From Candidatus Poseidoniaceae archaeon (lineage in GTDB: Archaea; Thermoplasmatota; Poseidoniia; Poseidoniales; Poseidoniaceae), in the NCBI GenBank assembly GCA_013330925.1, contig DUHJ01000202.1:5576-13385 (forward strand): a stretch of DNA of 7,810 nucleotides, read 5' to 3'. The position numbers and the translations under genes were made by a program. Position 1 is the first letter of the stretch, and the number at the start of each line of letters is the position of its first letter. This document shows positions 6,588-7,810 of the stretch, piece after piece. Below the pieces are notes generated by a model that saw nothing but the letters and a program-made list of their open reading frames with translations, had not been told where the DNA came from and ran no database searches.

Positions 6588-7571
6588 ATGCAAGCAGCAG
6601 ACGCGAACACCGCGAAAATCATCAGCACCGTGTCCCAGATTGCAAACGACCTCATGAGCGAGGTTGGAAAGGTCATCATCGGAAAAGAGGAGAACCTCCG
6701 TCGTGTCACCGTTGGAATCCTCTCAAACGGCAACATGCTCCTTGAGGACTTCCCCGGGTTGGCCAAGACCCTGCTCGCGAACACCTTCGCACGTGCCCTT
6801 GGCTGCAAGTTCAAGCGTGTTCAGTTCACCCCTGACCTGCTTCCCTCCGACATCATGGGAACCTACATGTACGACCAAAAGTCGGGTGACTTCAAGCTCC
6901 GCGCTGGCCCCTTGTTTTCCAACATCCTCCTCGCTGACGAGATCAACCGTGCTCCGCCCAAGACCCAGGCGGCCCTGCTTGAGGCGATGGAAGAGAAGCA
7001 AGTGACCATTGAGGGCATCACCCACAAGCTTCCTGCCCCCTTCGTCGTGTTGGCCACCCAGAACCCCATCGAACAAGAGGGAACCTACCCGCTCCCTGAG
7101 GCACAGATGGACCGTTTCCTGATGAAAATGAGCATGGGATACCCCGACCGTGCAGAAGAGAAGGCCATCTTGGCTCGTCGAAAGATGCGAGGGAAGGACG
7201 AACACGAAGTCGATCAGGTGACTGAACCCAAGAAGGTCGTCGCCATGCAACGTGCCCTGGAAGGCGTTCACGTGGACCCCTCCATCCTTGCGTACATCGT
7301 TGAAATCGTTCAGCGCACCCGTGAAGACCACCGCGTGGTCAACGGCGCATCGCCCCGTGCCTCTCAGGCCCTGTTCAAGACCGGCCGTGCCTCAGCGGCC
7401 ATCGCCGGTCGCACCTACGTGGTGCCTGACGACATCAAGAGCGTCGCCATGCAGGTCATCAGCCACAGGATCGTGATGAAGCCCGAAGCCAAGATTCGAG
7501 GCATCACCGGCGGGCACATCGTTCGCAAGATCCTGTCCGAAGTTCCTGTGCCCGTGGTTCAGCCCGTTTGA
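6588..7571 (+). CDS. MoxR-family AAA+ ATPase
   Basis: MoxR ATPases are chaperone-like AAA+ proteins that act with von Willebrand factor A or DUF58 partners to mature or regulate protein complexes; the substrate of this one is unknown. The 327-residue length is typical. Seen in order are the Walker A loop EDFPGLAKT (53-61), the family block PDLLPSDIMGTYMYD (82-96), Walker B ILLADEINRAPPKTQAALLEAM (113-134), sensor 1 ATQNPIEQEGTYPLPEAQ (156-173) leading to the likely arginine finger R176, and a sensor 2-like SPRAS (255-259). The start ATG follows AGGTGAT. The usual DUF58/VWA partner genes are not next door within the window; a ParA gene follows after 61 bp. Family assignment is firm, the role is not. 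Confidence 0.95.
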   Translation: MQAADANTAKIISTVSQIANDLMSEVGKVIIGKEENLRRVTVGILSNGNMLLEDFPGLAKTLLANTFARALGCKFKRVQFTPDLLPSDIMGTYMYDQKSGDFKLRAGPLFSNILLADEINRAPPKTQAALLEAMEEKQVTIEGITHKLPAPFVVLATQNPIEQEGTYPLPEAQMDRFLMKMSMGYPDRAEEKAILARRKMRGKDEHEVDQVTEPKKVVAMQRALEGVHVDPSILAYIVEIVQRTREDHRVVNGASPRASQALFKTGRASAAIAGRTYVVPDDIKSVAMQVISHRIVMKPEAKIRGITGGHIVRKILSEVPVPVVQPV

Positions 7572-7632
7572 TGCGGATTGAGGCCGGGGTTGATAGGGGA
7601 GAGCCGAGGTTCAACGTCTCGGGAGTGAAGGC

Positions 7633-7810
7633 ATGGACCCGTACAAGATGGTCATCGCGGTCGCCAACCAAAAGGGCGGTTGCGCGAAGACCACCACGGC
7701 GGTCAACCTTGCAGCGGCGCTGGCCCGCGGTCACCAGAAGATGGGGCTACCTCCTGCGAAGGTGTTGCTCATCGATTTGGATCCGCAAGGGAACTGCGCG
7801 ACGTCCTTTG
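7633..7810 (+). CDS. ParA/Soj-family ATPase, N-terminal fragment (3' end outside window)
   Basis: Fifty-nine codons are visible. The product begins [20 protein letters not shown]: the deviant Walker A KGGCAKTT, with its signature lysine, is at residues 14-21. A second conserved block [15 protein letters not shown] follows at residues 45-59. These define the ParA/Soj/MinD-like P-loop ATPases; the DPQGN form is typical of the ParA/Soj branch that partitions chromosomes or plasmids. A short insert (HQKMGLPPA, 34-42) lies between the first helix and the second strand. The ATG is preceded by GGGAGTGA at about 7620-7627, the likely ribosome binding site. The gap to the MoxR gene shows no clear box A, so co-transcription with it is possible. 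Whether a ParB-like partner follows cannot be seen. Confidence 0.92.
   Translation, partial: MDPYKMVIAVANQKGGCAKTTTAVNLAAALARGHQKMGLPPAKVLLIDLDPQGNCATSF

Overview
The window is a gene-dense stretch of a euryarchaeal genome at about 60% GC. Archaeal signatures are deoxyhypusine synthase, the ribosomal protein set L7Ae-S28e-L24e followed by ndk and aIF5B, a tRNA gene with no encoded CCA, AT-rich box A-like promoters, and Shine-Dalgarno sites of the GAGGTGA type. The GC content, the PRC-barrel protein and the overall protein character suggest a mesophilic marine lineage such as Marine Group II (Poseidoniales, Thermoplasmatota). That placement is inference from memory, not from a search.

Layout. 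(1) At the left edge is the C-terminal half of deoxyhypusine synthase (+). It overlaps by 14 bp the end of a convergent gene of unknown function (-, 495-1184). (2) A gap of about 380 bp (1185-1565) separates this unknown gene from a divergently transcribed tandem PRC-barrel protein. The gap has AT-rich flanks, a GC-rich core, and four copies of a CCAATTG-centred element. (3) A tRNA-Ile(GAU) lies 45 bp ahead of PRPP synthetase (prs). (4) A box A-like promoter at about 3299 leads into rpl7ae - rps28e - rpl24e - ndk - infB, a conserved euryarchaeal translation operon with short gaps and a good ribosome binding site before every gene. (5) A MoxR-type AAA+ ATPase with its own probable promoter follows. 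The window ends inside the start of a ParA/Soj-type ATPase.

How the genes fit together. Most of the content is translation and nucleotide housekeeping: eIF5A hypusination, isoleucine tRNA, PRPP supply, ribosomal proteins, NTP balancing and ribosomal subunit joining. Nothing here is a mobile element, CRISPR array or defence island. I did not find a convincing new multi-gene system. The points most worth a second look are the repeated CCAATTG element in the divergent intergenic region, an L24e that has lost three of its four zinc cysteines and so looks like eukaryotic eL24, an insert in PRPP synthetase, the unrecognised minus-strand protein, and a tRNA-prs junction with no visible promoter.
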